NCBI RefSeq assembly: GCF_001641125.1
Contig: NZ_LWLP01000001.1
Coordinates: 2,838,079 to 2,902,078, forward strand
Reading direction: 5' to 3'
Length of the DNA: 64,000 nt
From: Arthrobacter sp. OY3WO11
GTDB taxonomy: Bacteria; Actinomycetota; Actinomycetes; Actinomycetales; Micrococcaceae
The stretch's first letter is position 1; each line of letters begins with the position of its first letter. Of this stretch, positions 50,432 to 60,212 are shown one piece after another. The position numbers were made by a program, and so were the translations under genes. Below the pieces are notes generated by a model. That model saw nothing but the letters and a program-made list of their open reading frames with translations, was not told where the DNA came from and made no database searches.

Positions 50432-53400
50432 ATGACACTTCACATCGCCTATCCCGCTGAGCTGCCGGTCTCCGAACGGCGCGAAGACCTGATGGCAGCC
50501 ATCGCAGCAAACCAGGTCACCATCATTGCCGGCGAGACCGGCTCCGGTAAGACCACGCAGATTCCCAAGATGTGCCTTGAGCTTGGGCTGGGCGAGAATG
50601 GCCTGATCGGCCATACTCAGCCCCGCCGGCTGGCCGCGCGCACCGTGGCTGAGCGCATCGCCGAGGAACTGGGCGTGGACATCGGCCAGGAAGTGGGCTT
50701 CCAGGTCCGCTTCACCGGAGAAGTCAGCCGCGCCACAAAGATCAAGCTGATGACGGACGGCATCCTGCTGGCGGAAATACAGCGGGACAAACTGCTGCGC
50801 AAGTACAACGCAATCATCATCGATGAGGCCCATGAGCGCAGCCTGAACATCGACTTCATCCTGGGGTACTTGAAGCGGATCCTCCCGCAGCGGCCGGATC
50901 TCAAGGTGATCATCACCTCGGCCACCATCGACCCCCAACGGTTTGCCAACCATTTCGGCACACCCGACACCCCCGCCCCCATCGTTGAGGTCTCCGGGCG
51001 CACTTACCCCGTGGAGATCCGCTACCGCCCGCTCTCGCAGCCGCCCGGTGGAGCGGGCCCCGATGATGAGAATGGTTCCGACGACGAACTCGAGGAAGAC
51101 CGCGACCCGCTCGACGCCGTGTGCGACGCCGTCGACGAACTCGCTGCCGAAGCACCCGGCGACATCCTGGTCTTCTTTTCCGGCGAGCGCGAGATCCGGG
51201 ATGCGGCCGACGCACTGCAGGCCCGCATCCAGTCCAACCGGAGGCTGGCCGGAACGGAAGTCCTTCCGCTCTTCGCCCGGCTGAGCCTGCAGGAACAACA
51301 CAAGGTGTTCCACCCGGGCAACAAGCGGCGGATCGTGCTGGCCACCAACGTGGCCGAAACCTCGCTCACCGTGCCGGGCATCAAATACGTGATCGACACC
51401 GGAACCGCCCGCATCTCCAGGTACTCGCACCGCACCAAGGTCCAGCGCCTGCCCATCGAGCGGGTCTCGCAGGCGTCCGCCAACCAGCGTTCGGGGCGGT
51501 GCGGCCGAGTCTCGGACGGCATCGCCATCCGCCTCTACTCCGAGGAAGACTTCGAATCCCGCCCCCTCTACACGGACCCGGAGATCCTGCGGACCAACCT
51601 CGCTGCTGTTATCCTGCAGATGACCGCCATGGGAGTGGCCCGCGGCCCCAAGGACGTCGAAAACTTCCCGTTCGTGGAACCGCCTGACACGCGGGCAATT
51701 AACGACGGCGTCACACTGCTCCGCGAACTCGGCGCGCTCGCTGCCGCCCGGCCCCAAAACGGCACGGACGGGGCGAAAAGCGGCGGCGGGCTGACCGCCG
51801 TCGGGCAACAGCTTGCCCAGCTGCCTGTGGATCCCCGGCTGGGCCGGATGATCGTGGAGGCGGGAAAACGCGGCTGCGTCCGCGAGGTGATGATCCTGGC
51901 AGCTGCCCTCACCATCCAGGACCCGCGCGAGCGCCCTACGGACAAGCAACAGCTCGCCGCGGAGAAGCACAACCGGTTCAAGGACGAGAACTCTGACTTC
52001 ACTGGTTTCCTTAACCTCTGGAACTACCTGCAGGAAAAGCAGCAGGAGCTCTCGTCGTCGGCCTTCCGCCGGATGTGCCGGGCCGAATTCATCAACTACC
52101 TGCGGGTGCGGGAATGGCAGGATCTGTTTGCCCAGCTGCGCCAGCTTGCCCGGTCCCTGGGCATCAGCCTCGACAACAAGCGCCTTGCCGATCCCGTGGG
52201 CAACCACGAGGGCATCCACATCAGCCTGCTCTCCGGGCTGCTGAGCCACATCGGCATCCTTGATGAACGTAAGCGCGAGTATGCAGGTGCCCGTGGGTCC
52301 CGATTCGCGATCTTCCCCGGCTCGGCCCTTTTCAAGAAGTCGCCCACGTTCGTGATGGCCGCGGAACTGGTGGAAACCAGCCGGCTCTGGGCAAGGGTGG
52401 CTGCAAAGTTTGATCCTGTCTGGGCGGAGCAGGTGGCGCCGGACCTGGTGAAGCGCAGCTACAGCGAACCGCACTGGTCCACCCGGCAGGGCGCAGTGAT
52501 GGCCTACGAAAAGGTCACCCTCTACGGCGTGCCCATCATCGCCCAGCGCAGGATCAACTACGGCAGGGTTGACCCCGTCGTCGCCCGGGAACTCTTCATC
52601 CGGCACGCCCTGGTGGAAGGCGACTGGAAAACGCACCACAAGTTCTTCCACCGCAACCGTGCCCTCCTGCATGAGGTGGAGGAGCTGGAGGCCAGGATGC
52701 GCCGCCGGGACCTGCTGGTGGATGACGAGACGCTGTTCGAGTTCTACGATGCGCGGATCGGATCTGACGTGGTGTCCGAGCGGCACTTCGACAAGTGGTG
52801 GAAGGAGGCGCGGCAGAAGAACCCGGACCTCCTGGACTACGACAAATCGCTCCTGCTCAGCGACGACGCGGACGACCTCGACGACTCCGCCTACCCCAAA
52901 ACCTGGCTCCACAAGGGCTTCGAGCTTCCGCTGAGCTACGAGTTCCACCCGGTGGCCCCGGGCTCACCGCCCAACCCCTCCGACGGCGTGACCGCCGAAG
53001 TGCCGGTCCTCTTCCTCAACCAGCTGGATGACAAAGCCTTCCGCTGGCTGATCCCCGGGCAGCGAGTGGAGCTGGTGACGGCCCTGATCAAGTCACTGCC
53101 CAAACAGATCCGTAAGAACTTCGTTCCCGCCCCGGACGTGGCGCGCCAGGCAGTGGCAGTGCTGGAAGCCGACTTTGATCCGGCGGCCGATGACCTGGAG
53201 CCGTCCCTTGAGCTTGCCCTGCGCCGCATCCGCGGGCACATCGTCCCGCCGGGATCGTGGAACTGGGATGCCGTCCCGGCCCACCTGCGCGTGTCCTTCA
53301 AGGTGGTGGACAGCAAGGGCAAGGTCCTGGATGAGGGCAAGGACCTCGCAGCACTGCAGGAGAAGCTGGCTCCGGCCACGCGGCGGGCCATTGCCGAATC

Positions 53401-54421
53401 CCTCGGTGCGACGCCCGCCTCCACTGCGCCCGGCGCCGGCAGCGGCAACGGCAGGAAAGCGGCACAGGCGTCCGGGACGGCGTTCGACGGCGGATCCCCC
53501 GGAGCACAGCAGTCGGCCACGTTCCCGGGAACCGCAGCCCCAGCCGGTTTCAGGGAGCAGGACGGCCTGACGGAATGGAATTTCGGGACCCTTCAGCGGC
53601 AGGTGAGCAGCTCAGTCAAGGGCCACACCGTCACGGGATACCCGGCGCTTGTGGACCAGGGAACGTCGGTGGCGCTCCGGGTCTTCCAGACGGCGGCAGA
53701 ACAGGCCGAAGCGATGCGTGGAGGCGTCATCCGCCTGTTGGCCCTGCGCGTCCCGGCACCGGACCGCTACGTTCTGGAACACCTGAGCAACACCGAGAAA
53801 CTGACCTTCAGCCAGAACCCGCACGGCTCCGTCTCAGCCCTGATTGCCGACTGTGCGCTGGCGGCCATCGACAAGCTCACGCCCCAGGAGCTGCCCTGGG
53901 ACCGGGCGTCCTTTGACCGCCTGTATGAGGTGGTCCGGGCCGAACTGATCGATACGGTGTTCAGCGTCACGGCCGTGGTAGAGCGCATCCTTGCCAGCAC
54001 CCGGCGGATCGAAAAGCAGCTGAAGGGGACCACCAGCCTGGCGCTCATTTCTGCCCTCAATGACGTCAAGAGCCAACTGGAGCAGCTGGTGTATCCGGGC
54101 TTTGTAGCACGGACGGGCTATGCACAGCTCAGCCAGCTCCCCAGGTACCTTTCCGCCATTGAAAAGCGGCTGGAACGCCTGCCGGGCAATGTCCAGCGGG
54201 ATGCCCTCAACATGGCCGTGGTGCAGCGGCTCGAGGACGACTACGATGACGCCGTGTCTGCCCTGCTTCCGGGACGCAAGGCCGGACCTGAGTTAACCCA
54301 GGTGCGCTGGATGCTCGAGGAGCTCCGGGTGAGCCTTTTCGCCGTCGAACTTGGGACAGCGTATTCGGTGTCCGAGAAGCGCATCCGCGCCGTGCTCAAC
54401 AAGGCGCTGGCCCCGGCGTAG
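50432..54421 (+). CDS. hrpA: ATP-dependent RNA helicase HrpA
   Basis: A 1329-aa DEAH-box helicase. P-loop AGETGSGKTTQIP (about residues 33-45), DEAHERSLN from residue 131, SAT motif VIITSATIDPQRF, motif V ATNVAETSLTVPGIKYVIDTG, and motif VI QRSGRCGRVSDG. A winged-helix/ratchet part, an OB-like region and the long DUF3418 C-terminal domain follow. An acidic insertion (DDENGSDDELEEDRD) sits between the two motor domains, and a disordered Ala/Gly/Ser linker lies near residues 990-1040. In E. coli HrpA helps release collided ribosomes. It starts a single-gene unit. Confidence 0.95.
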   Translation: MTLHIAYPAELPVSERREDLMAAIAANQVTIIAGETGSGKTTQIPKMCLELGLGENGLIGHTQPRRLAARTVAERIAEELGVDIGQEVGFQVRFTGEVSRATKIKLMTDGILLAEIQRDKLLRKYNAIIIDEAHERSLNIDFILGYLKRILPQRPDLKVIITSATIDPQRFANHFGTPDTPAPIVEVSGRTYPVEIRYRPLSQPPGGAGPDDENGSDDELEEDRDPLDAVCDAVDELAAEAPGDILVFFSGEREIRDAADALQARIQSNRRLAGTEVLPLFARLSLQEQHKVFHPGNKRRIVLATNVAETSLTVPGIKYVIDTGTARISRYSHRTKVQRLPIERVSQASANQRSGRCGRVSDGIAIRLYSEEDFESRPLYTDPEILRTNLAAVILQMTAMGVARGPKDVENFPFVEPPDTRAINDGVTLLRELGALAAARPQNGTDGAKSGGGLTAVGQQLAQLPVDPRLGRMIVEAGKRGCVREVMILAAALTIQDPRERPTDKQQLAAEKHNRFKDENSDFTGFLNLWNYLQEKQQELSSSAFRRMCRAEFINYLRVREWQDLFAQLRQLARSLGISLDNKRLADPVGNHEGIHISLLSGLLSHIGILDERKREYAGARGSRFAIFPGSALFKKSPTFVMAAELVETSRLWARVAAKFDPVWAEQVAPDLVKRSYSEPHWSTRQGAVMAYEKVTLYGVPIIAQRRINYGRVDPVVARELFIRHALVEGDWKTHHKFFHRNRALLHEVEELEARMRRRDLLVDDETLFEFYDARIGSDVVSERHFDKWWKEARQKNPDLLDYDKSLLLSDDADDLDDSAYPKTWLHKGFELPLSYEFHPVAPGSPPNPSDGVTAEVPVLFLNQLDDKAFRWLIPGQRVELVTALIKSLPKQIRKNFVPAPDVARQAVAVLEADFDPAADDLEPSLELALRRIRGHIVPPGSWNWDAVPAHLRVSFKVVDSKGKVLDEGKDLAALQEKLAPATRRAIAESLGATPASTAPGAGSGNGRKAAQASGTAFDGGSPGAQQSATFPGTAAPAGFREQDGLTEWNFGTLQRQVSSSVKGHTVTGYPALVDQGTSVALRVFQTAAEQAEAMRGGVIRLLALRVPAPDRYVLEHLSNTEKLTFSQNPHGSVSALIADCALAAIDKLTPQELPWDRASFDRLYEVVRAELIDTVFSVTAVVERILASTRRIEKQLKGTTSLALISALNDVKSQLEQLVYPGFVARTGYAQLSQLPRYLSAIEKRLERLPGNVQRDALNMAVVQRLEDDYDDAVSALLPGRKAGPELTQVRWMLEELRVSLFAVELGTAYSVSEKRIRAVLNKALAPA

Positions 54422-54426
54422 GAGTC

Positions 54427-54463
54427 CCCACCCGCGGTGCCGCGGCGCGGACCCGCGGGTGGG
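54427..54463. terminator. GC hairpin between convergent hrpA and HIT genes
   Basis: An 11-bp perfect stem CCCACCCGCGG/CCGCGGGTGGG with a 15-nt loop, in the 60-nt gap between two convergent genes. No T-run on either side, so it is only a probable terminator. Confidence 0.45.
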
Positions 54464-54481
54464 TCCGCGCCGGACTGGATG

Positions 54482-54907
54482 TCAGGCCGGGACGAACTCC
54501 CCGTACCCCGCCACCCTCAGGCCCTCGCGAAGCTTTTCGGCGTTGGCGTCGAGGACGTCCGGGTCCGGGTTCTGGTCCGCGGTGGCGAAGTTGAACTCCG
54601 CCATGCTCCGGGAAGGCCAGACGTGCACGTGGAGGTGGTTGATCTCGTAGCCGGCCACAATAAGGCCTGCCCGTGCCGCCTCGAAGACCTCCACCTGGAC
54701 CGCGCCGATCCGGCGGGCCACTTCCATGACTTTGGCCAATGTCTCCGGGGATGCGTCGGTCCAGCGGTCCACTTCCTCGGTGGGGACCACCAGCGTGTGG
54801 CCGTCCGCGAGCGGCCCGGTGGTGAGGAAGGCAGCTACCTCAGGCTCCCGCCAGACAAAGCGGCCGGGGATTTCGCCGTTCAGGATCCTGGTAAAGAGTG
54901 TGCTCAT
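54482..54907 (-). CDS. HIT family hydrolase
   Basis: A 141-aa histidine-triad protein with the active-site motif HLHVHVWP (His91, His93, His95) and an N-terminal FTRILNGEIPGRFVWRE typical of the Hint/Fhit-like branch. Such enzymes cleave nucleotide phosphoramidates or dinucleoside polyphosphates. It starts at an ATGA overlap with the alcohol dehydrogenase gene and is the last gene of the sulfurtransferase-dehydrogenase-HIT operon. Confidence 0.95.
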   Translation of the reverse strand: MSTLFTRILNGEIPGRFVWREPEVAAFLTTGPLADGHTLVVPTEEVDRWTDASPETLAKVMEVARRIGAVQVEVFEAARAGLIVAGYEINHLHVHVWPSRSMAEFNFATADQNPDPDVLDANAEKLREGLRVAGYGEFVPA

Positions 54908-56052
54908 GCGTGTGCCTCCTTGGCGGGTGCCTGCAGGGTGCTGGTGTCCAGCACAAAACGGTATTTCACATCGCCTGCCACCATCCGGTCGTAGGCTTCG
55001 TTGAGCTGGTCGGCGCGGACCATCTCGATCTCCGCGGCCACTCCGTGCTCCGCGCAGAAGTCCAGCATCTCCTGCGTTTCTGCAATGCCGCCGATGAGGG
55101 AACCGGCGTAGGCAATCCGGCGCCGGATCAGGGCGCCCGGGCTGACGGGCGGCATCGGCTCCGAGGGGAGCCCCAGCTGGAAGAGCGCACCGTCAACGCG
55201 GAGTGTCCGGAAGTAGGGGTTGAGGTCGTGCGGAGCTGCCACGGTGTCGATGATGAGATCGATGGTGCGGTTGGCTGCGGCCATCGCGTCCTCGTCCCGG
55301 GACAGGACAACCTCGTCTGCGCCGAGCCCAAGGGCGGCCGCAACCTTGGCCTCCGACGTCGTGAACACCACCACCGTCGCGCCCATGGCCTTGGCAAGCT
55401 TAACGGCCATGTGGCCCAGGCCGCCCAGCCCCACCACGCCCACAACATCGCCGTCTTCGACCTCGAAGTGCCGCAGCGGGGAAAAGGTTGTCACTCCCGC
55501 GCAGAGCAGTGGCGCAGCGGAGGCAGGGTCAAGCGATTCCGGCACCCGCAGGACGTAGCGCCGGTCCACCACGATGGACGAGGAGTAGCCGCCCTGGGTG
55601 ACGGCATCACCGTTCCGGCGGTCCACGGCTCCGTAGGTGCCGGTCATGCCGTTTTCGCAGTACTGCTCGAGGCCGTCCAGGCAGCTTTCGCAGTGACGGC
55701 ACGAATCGACGATGCACCCCACGCCCACCCGGTCACCCACGGCGAAGTCCACAACAGCGGAACCCACCCGGCTGACGGTGCCCACGATCTCGTGTCCGGG
55801 CACCAGCGGCCAGGTGCTGCCGCCCCACTCGCCGCGGGTGGCGTGCACATCCGAGTGGCACAGGCCGCAGAATTCGATGGCTATTTCGACGTCGTCGGCC
55901 TGGGGGGTGCGCCGGGCAAGGGTGAGCGGCACCAGCCCGCTGTCCGGGGACGTTGCGCCGTAAGCGGCGGCCGGAACGCCGCCGCCGGACGCTGCCGTCA
56001 AAGGGGTGGCAAGGTGTGCAAGGGGCGGAGGTACCGGGCGTCCTGGAGTCAT
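54904..56052 (-). CDS. zinc-dependent NAD(P) alcohol dehydrogenase (cinnamyl-alcohol-type)
   Basis: A 382-aa medium-chain dehydrogenase. Catalytic zinc ligands lie in GLCHSDVHATRGEWG and VPGHEIVG; structural-zinc cysteines in CIVDSCRHCESCLDGLEQYC; NAD(P) fold at VVGLGGLGHMAVKLAKAMGA. It belongs to the YahK/CAD-like aldehyde reductases, usually NADPH-dependent on broad aldehydes. The first 30 residues are an extra Pro/Ala lead. It overlaps both neighbours by 4 nt (ATGA), so three proteins are made from one message; a link to sulfur or aldehyde stress is only positional. Confidence 0.93.
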   Translation of the reverse strand: MTPGRPVPPPLAHLATPLTAASGGGVPAAAYGATSPDSGLVPLTLARRTPQADDVEIAIEFCGLCHSDVHATRGEWGGSTWPLVPGHEIVGTVSRVGSAVVDFAVGDRVGVGCIVDSCRHCESCLDGLEQYCENGMTGTYGAVDRRNGDAVTQGGYSSSIVVDRRYVLRVPESLDPASAAPLLCAGVTTFSPLRHFEVEDGDVVGVVGLGGLGHMAVKLAKAMGATVVVFTTSEAKVAAALGLGADEVVLSRDEDAMAAANRTIDLIIDTVAAPHDLNPYFRTLRVDGALFQLGLPSEPMPPVSPGALIRRRIAYAGSLIGGIAETQEMLDFCAEHGVAAEIEMVRADQLNEAYDRMVAGDVKYRFVLDTSTLQAPAKEAHA

Positions 56053-56945
56053 AGTGCGACGCTACCCTTGCCCGGAGGCGTGTCGCCACCCGGCCGTCCG
56101 CTGCCGCGGCCCGGCTCAGCCCCGGTGGCCACGGGCAGTGCCGGGTTGTTGGACCACTCCGAGAATGAGCCCGGATAGAGTGCAGCGGGGAATCCGGCGA
56201 TTTCCAGGGCCGCGACTTCATGGGCGGCAGTGACGCCGGATCCGCAGTACACCGCGACCTGCACTCCGTCGCGGACGCCCAGCGACTCGAACCTGCGGCG
56301 CAGCGCGTCAGGGGCCAGGAACCGCCCGCTGCCGTCCACGTTTTCGGAGGTCGGCGCACTGATGGCCCCGGGGATATGCCCGGCCCGCGGATCGATGGGC
56401 TCAAACTCGCCGCGGTACCTCTCCCCCGCCCGCGCGTCCAGCAGGAGGCCCGCGTCCGGCCAGGCGGCGGCTAAGGTGGCGTCGATGACCGGCATCTTCC
56501 CGTCTGTCAGATGCACACCGCCGGGGTCCGGAACAACCTGCCCCGCTTCGAGCGGAAGCCCCGCGGCACGCCAGGCGGCCAGGCCGCCGTCGAGCAGGTA
56601 TACCTCCGCCAGCCCGGCGTGACGGAGCATCCACCACACCCGCGCCGCCGCCATGTTGCCGCTGTCGTCGTAGGCCACCACGACGTCACCGTCGTTGATG
56701 CCCCAGCGCCGGGCGCCCGCTTCGAAATCCTCCGCCGCCGGCAGCGGGTGGCGGCCCCGTTCGGGAACTGCAGGAGCAGCAAGTTCCGTCTGCAGGTCAA
56801 CAAACACGGCGCCCGGCAGGTGCTCCTGCAGGTAGTGGCGGTGGCCGTGGGGGTCGCCCAGCGCCCAACGCACATCCAGCAGTACCGTGCGCCGGTGATC
56901 CGCAAGGCGGGCCTGCAGACCGGCAACGTCCATCAGGGGGTTCAC
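56049..56945 (-). CDS. sulfurtransferase (thiosulfate/3-mercaptopyruvate type)
   Basis: A 298-aa two-domain rhodanese. The inactive N-terminal half is RTVLLDVRWALGDPHG...; the C-terminal half carries the catalytic cysteine loop VAVYCGSGVTAAHEV, and CGSGVTA is nearer to 3-mercaptopyruvate sulfurtransferases than to thiosulfate ones. The GTG at 56945 has the ribosome site GGAGGAG; the ATG four codons on and the long frame upstream are not preferred. It heads the operon with the dehydrogenase and HIT genes, and diverges from a cysteine-synthase-fold gene, a plausible sulfur-metabolism pair. Confidence 0.92.
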   Translation of the reverse strand: MNPLMDVAGLQARLADHRRTVLLDVRWALGDPHGHRHYLQEHLPGAVFVDLQTELAAPAVPERGRHPLPAAEDFEAGARRWGINDGDVVVAYDDSGNMAAARVWWMLRHAGLAEVYLLDGGLAAWRAAGLPLEAGQVVPDPGGVHLTDGKMPVIDATLAAAWPDAGLLLDARAGERYRGEFEPIDPRAGHIPGAISAPTSENVDGSGRFLAPDALRRRFESLGVRDGVQVAVYCGSGVTAAHEVAALEIAGFPAALYPGSFSEWSNNPALPVATGAEPGRGSGRPGGDTPPGKGSVAL

Positions 56946-57009
56946 GGCACTCCTCCAGCGGTGGTTTGGCCAACGGATCCACTGTATCGGCAGCCCTTCC
57001 CGCCGCGGG

Positions 57010-57015
57010 TAGGCT
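57010..57015 (+). promoter_or_regulatory. -10 box, leaderless promoter of the Cds1-like gene
   Basis: TAGGCT ends 6 nt before the GTG at 57022. Inferred; the same hexamer and spacing occur at argS and the MBL gene. Confidence 0.5.
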
Positions 57016-57021
57016 GGTGCG

Positions 57022-58125
57022 GTGAAGATCGAGCGCAGCGCCAGCCGGTACACCGCGGACCGGGACTGGGCGGACCAGGCAATCCGCAAGATCAGGGCAG
57101 AAAACAACCGCTCCGCGGACACCCATCTCTACGCTGTCCCCCTTCCGGAGCACTGGGGCGTCCACCTCTACCTCAAGGACGAGTCCACGCACCGTTCGGG
57201 CAGCCTGAAGCACCGGCTGGCCCGCTCCCTGTTTCTCTTCGGGCTGGTGAACGGCTGGATCCGGGAGGACACCACCATCGTGGAGGCTTCCAGCGGCAGC
57301 ACGGCTGTGTCCGAGGCATATTTCGCGCAGCTCCTGGGCCTGCCCTTTGTTGCTGTGATGGCCCGCACCACCAGTCCCGAGAAGATCGCGCTGATCGAGC
57401 AGTTCGGCGGGTCCTGCCTGCTGGTGGAGCACGCGTCCGAGGTGTACGCGGCCGCGCAGGAGGTCGCGGAGACCTGCAACGGCCACTACATGGACCAGTT
57501 CACCTACGCCGAGCGGGCAACTGACTGGCGGGGAAACAACAACATTGCCGAGTCGATCTTTGGCCAGCTGGCGCTGGAGGAACATCCGGTTCCCCAGTGG
57601 ATCGTGGTGGGAGCCGGCACCGGCGGAACGAGTGCCACCATCGGCAGGTACCTCCGCTACCACAGCTACCCAACACGGCTGCTGGTGGTGGATCCGGAGA
57701 ATTCGGCGTTCTTCCCGGGCTGGCTGGGCACCTCCGGCGCGCCGGCAGGCCTGCCGTCCCGGATCGAGGGGATCGGGCGGCCGCGGATGGAACCCAGCTT
57801 CGTGCCGTCCGTGATCGACCGCATGGTGCAGGTTCCGGACGCCGCGTCAGTGGCTGCGATGCGCCACCTCCAAGGCCTTGCGGGGCTCCACGCCGGCCCC
57901 TCCACCGGGACCAACCTCTGGGGTGTGTGGCAGCTGGTGGCAGGGATGGTGGCAACGGGCAGCAAAGGCAGCATCGTTTCGCTGATGTGCGACGGCGGTG
58001 AACGCTATGCGGGCAACTACTACAACCAGGACTGGCTGGCTGCCCAGGGTCTGGACCCGGCGCCGTACGAAGCGGTCATCCGGCGGTTCATGGATACGGG
58101 CACGTGGACCGGAGACCTGGCCTAG
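57022..58125 (+). CDS. PLP-dependent cysteine synthase-fold enzyme (Cds1-like cysteine desulfhydrase)
   Basis: A 367-aa fold-II PLP enzyme. PLP lysine (Lys63) is in [11 protein letters not shown], substrate loop [12 protein letters not shown], and phosphate loop [16 protein letters not shown]. It is close in style to mycobacterial Cds1, which degrades cysteine to sulfide, pyruvate and ammonia, more than to CysK/CysM. GTG start 6 nt behind a -10 box. It diverges from the sulfurtransferase gene (76 nt between starts), and its stop overlaps the MBL gene stop on the other strand. Confidence 0.88.
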   Translation: MKIERSASRYTADRDWADQAIRKIRAENNRSADTHLYAVPLPEHWGVHLYLKDESTHRSGSLKHRLARSLFLFGLVNGWIREDTTIVEASSGSTAVSEAYFAQLLGLPFVAVMARTTSPEKIALIEQFGGSCLLVEHASEVYAAAQEVAETCNGHYMDQFTYAERATDWRGNNNIAESIFGQLALEEHPVPQWIVVGAGTGGTSATIGRYLRYHSYPTRLLVVDPENSAFFPGWLGTSGAPAGLPSRIEGIGRPRMEPSFVPSVIDRMVQVPDAASVAAMRHLQGLAGLHAGPSTGTNLWGVWQLVAGMVATGSKGSIVSLMCDGGERYAGNYYNQDWLAAQGLDPAPYEAVIRRFMDTGTWTGDLA

Positions 58126-58778
58126 ACCTCCACAGACTCCCGGGCCGCCAGGTGGGTGTATTCGGTGCCGTACTTAGCGCCGATCCGCTGGACATGGCCT
58201 TCCACCACCTTCAGGCCGTTCTCGTTGAGCAGTCCGTCGTGGATCTGGAATGCCCGCGGCGCCCTGACAGCGATCACGAAGTCCAGCACCTCGGCGGCCT
58301 TGCTCCACGGTGCATGGAGGGGAACCAGCAGCGTCTTGACGCTGATGCCGTCCGGGATCACGAAGGAGTCCCCCGGGTGGTAAACATTGTCATCAATCAG
58401 GTAGCCGATGTTGGCCACGATGGGGATCTGCGGGTGGATCAGGGCATGCTGGCCGCCGAAGCTGCGGATGGTGAAGCCGGCAGCCTGGAAGGTGGAGCCC
58501 GGGTTCACGGCGTGAATGCGGGCGGCTTCGCCGGTGGCCTTGTCCTGCAGCTGGCCGGTAACACGCGCCGGGGCGAAGACCGCCAGTCCTGCGTTGGCGC
58601 GCAAAGCATCCACCACGGCCGGAACGTCAATATGGTCGGCGTGCTCGTGAGTTACCAGGACCGCTTCAGCGGACTGCAGGGCCTCAGCCGATTCCGAGAA
58701 GTTGCCCGGATCCAGGACCAGGACCCTGCCGTCTTTTTCCAGCCGGACACAGGAGTGGGTGTACTTCGTCAGCTTCAT
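58122..58778 (-). CDS. MBL-fold metal-dependent hydrolase
   Basis: A 218-aa UlaG-like metallo-beta-lactamase-fold protein. The metal motif is [13 protein letters not shown] (residues 42-54), with further ligand regions [13 protein letters not shown] and the C-terminal [12 protein letters not shown]. The N-terminal [14 protein letters not shown] is typical of the COG2220 branch. The substrate is unknown. It converges with the Cds1-like gene: the two stop codons share CTAG. ATG 6 nt after a TAGGCT -10 box. Confidence 0.92.
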   Translation of the reverse strand: MKLTKYTHSCVRLEKDGRVLVLDPGNFSESAEALQSAEAVLVTHEHADHIDVPAVVDALRANAGLAVFAPARVTGQLQDKATGEAARIHAVNPGSTFQAAGFTIRSFGGQHALIHPQIPIVANIGYLIDDNVYHPGDSFVIPDGISVKTLLVPLHAPWSKAAEVLDFVIAVRAPRAFQIHDGLLNENGLKVVEGHVQRIGAKYGTEYTHLAARESVEV

Positions 58779-58784
58779 AGCGCC

Positions 58785-58790
58785 AGCCTA
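58785..58790 (-). promoter_or_regulatory. -10 box, leaderless promoter of the MBL gene
   Basis: TAGGCT (minus strand) ends 6 nt before the ATG at 58778. Inferred. Confidence 0.5.
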
Positions 58791-58872
58791 GGGTCCGCCC
58801 CGGGACCATGTCCACGAAGCTCCGGCTGGTAATCTGGATCTTTGCCACCATCCTGAGGAAGTGAGTCCACCC

Positions 58873-59337
58873 ATGCCCGTCGGCGCCAAGGCTGATTCCA
58901 CCACGTCGTCCCCGGGGACGGGCGGGGGCAAGGAGCAGCGCGTCACGAAGCAGCGCAGGGCCGTCAGCGCAGCCCTGGATGAACTGGACGATTTCGTCAG
59001 CACCCAGGAGCTTTACCGGATCCTCCAAAACCAGGGCGTTTCTGTCTCGCTGGCAACCGCCTACCGGATTCTCCAGTCGCTCGCGGACGAGGGCCTGGTG
59101 GACGTCCTGCGCAACGGCGACGGCGAGGCCGTGTACCGCCGCTGTGCCGTTACCGGACACCACCATCACCTGCTGTGCCGGAACTGCGGAAAGGCAGTCG
59201 AAGTGGAAGCCCCGGCTGTGGAGACATGGGCGGCGCGCACAGCTGCAGAGCATGGGTTCACAGAGGTGGCGCACACCGTGGAGATTTTCGGCCTGTGTCC
59301 GGATTGCACGGCGCGCAAGGCCGCCGGTAGCCTCTAA
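58873..59337 (+). CDS. zur: zinc uptake regulator, Fur family
   Basis: A 154-aa Fur-family repressor. The winged helix (TKQRRAVSAALDEL ... SVSLATAYRILQSLADEGLV) is followed by the zinc-sensing part GHHHHLLCRNCGK and the structural CPDC near the C-terminus. The context (znuABC next door, Zur-like palindrome before znuA) identifies it as Zur rather than Fur. The first 20 residues are Gly/Ser/Thr-rich. ATG at 58873 with GAGGAAG about 13 nt upstream; a GTG at 58861 is also possible. Its stop overlaps the znuB stop on the opposite strand. Confidence 0.93.
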   Translation: MPVGAKADSTTSSPGTGGGKEQRVTKQRRAVSAALDELDDFVSTQELYRILQNQGVSVSLATAYRILQSLADEGLVDVLRNGDGEAVYRRCAVTGHHHHLLCRNCGKAVEVEAPAVETWAARTAAEHGFTEVAHTVEIFGLCPDCTARKAAGSL

Positions 59338-60212
59338 GCCGTTCCCGCCAGAACCCGCCCGTTGATTCCCTTGCGGGCCCGCACCGAGCCAACCACCCTG
59401 CACACCACGTAAACCAGGAAGGACAGCGTGGTGACGTAGGGGCTGATGGGAATGCGTCCTCCCAGCGCCAGCAGGATCCCGCCCACGGTGGCGGTCATCG
59501 CAAATGCCACGCTGAGCAGCACCACGGCAGCCGGAGAGGACGTCACCCGGAGCGCGGCCGCGGCAGGCGTAATCAACAGCGCCAGTACCAAGAGGGCTCC
59601 CACCACCTGGATGGACAGGGCCACGCTGACGCCGAGCAGGACCATAAAGACGATGGCAAGCGTCCGCACGGGAACCCCGCGGGCCTCGGCAAGTTCGGGA
59701 TCCACGCTGGCGAAATTCAGGGGCCGCCAGATGGCCACCAGGGCCGCCATCACCACCACGGCCGTTCCGGCAAGCGCCTGCAGCTGGACCGTGTCCACGG
59801 AGACGATCTGTCCTGTGAGCAGGCCGAACTTGTTGGCGGCGCGGCCTTCGTACAGGGACAGGAACAGGATGCCCAGCCCCAGCCCGAACGGCATGATGAC
59901 GCCGATGATCGAGTTTTTGTCCCTGGCCCGGACACCCATCAGGCCCAGAAGCAGCGCCGCGGTGACGGATCCGATCAGCGATCCAAAAACGATGTCCGCG
60001 CCGATGAGCAGCGCAAAGGCGGCCCCGGCGAAGGAGAGTTCGGAGATGCCGTGCACCGCGAACGCCAGGTCGCGCTTCATCACGAAGGTCCCCACCAGGC
60101 CGCCCAAGAGGCCCAGGACGGCACCGGCCCAGATGGAGTTCTGCACCAGGACCAGGAGTTCGCCGTAGTTTTCGAAGCTGAAGATGGCGCCGAGAATGCT
60201 GTCCGCGTCCAT
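59334..60212 (-). CDS. znuB: zinc/manganese ABC transporter permease
   Basis: A 292-aa ABC-3 family permease with about eight helices: QNSIWAGAVLGLLGGLVGTF, the conserved HGISELSFAGAAFALLIG, GLGLGILFLSLYEGRAANK and VLALLITPAAAALRVTSSP. It forms the membrane channel for metal brought by ZnuA. The ATG overlaps the znuC stop (TGATG). It is the last gene of the znuA-C-B operon, convergent with zur. Confidence 0.95.
   Translation of the reverse strand: MDADSILGAIFSFENYGELLVLVQNSIWAGAVLGLLGGLVGTFVMKRDLAFAVHGISELSFAGAAFALLIGADIVFGSLIGSVTAALLLGLMGVRARDKNSIIGVIMPFGLGLGILFLSLYEGRAANKFGLLTGQIVSVDTVQLQALAGTAVVVMAALVAIWRPLNFASVDPELAEARGVPVRTLAIVFMVLLGVSVALSIQVVGALLVLALLITPAAAALRVTSSPAAVVLLSVAFAMTATVGGILLALGGRIPISPYVTTLSFLVYVVCRVVGSVRARKGINGRVLAGTA

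Noticed and set aside
50423..52948. 841-codon open frame opposite hrpA
   Set aside because: Antisense to helicase motifs with no ribosome site or domain.
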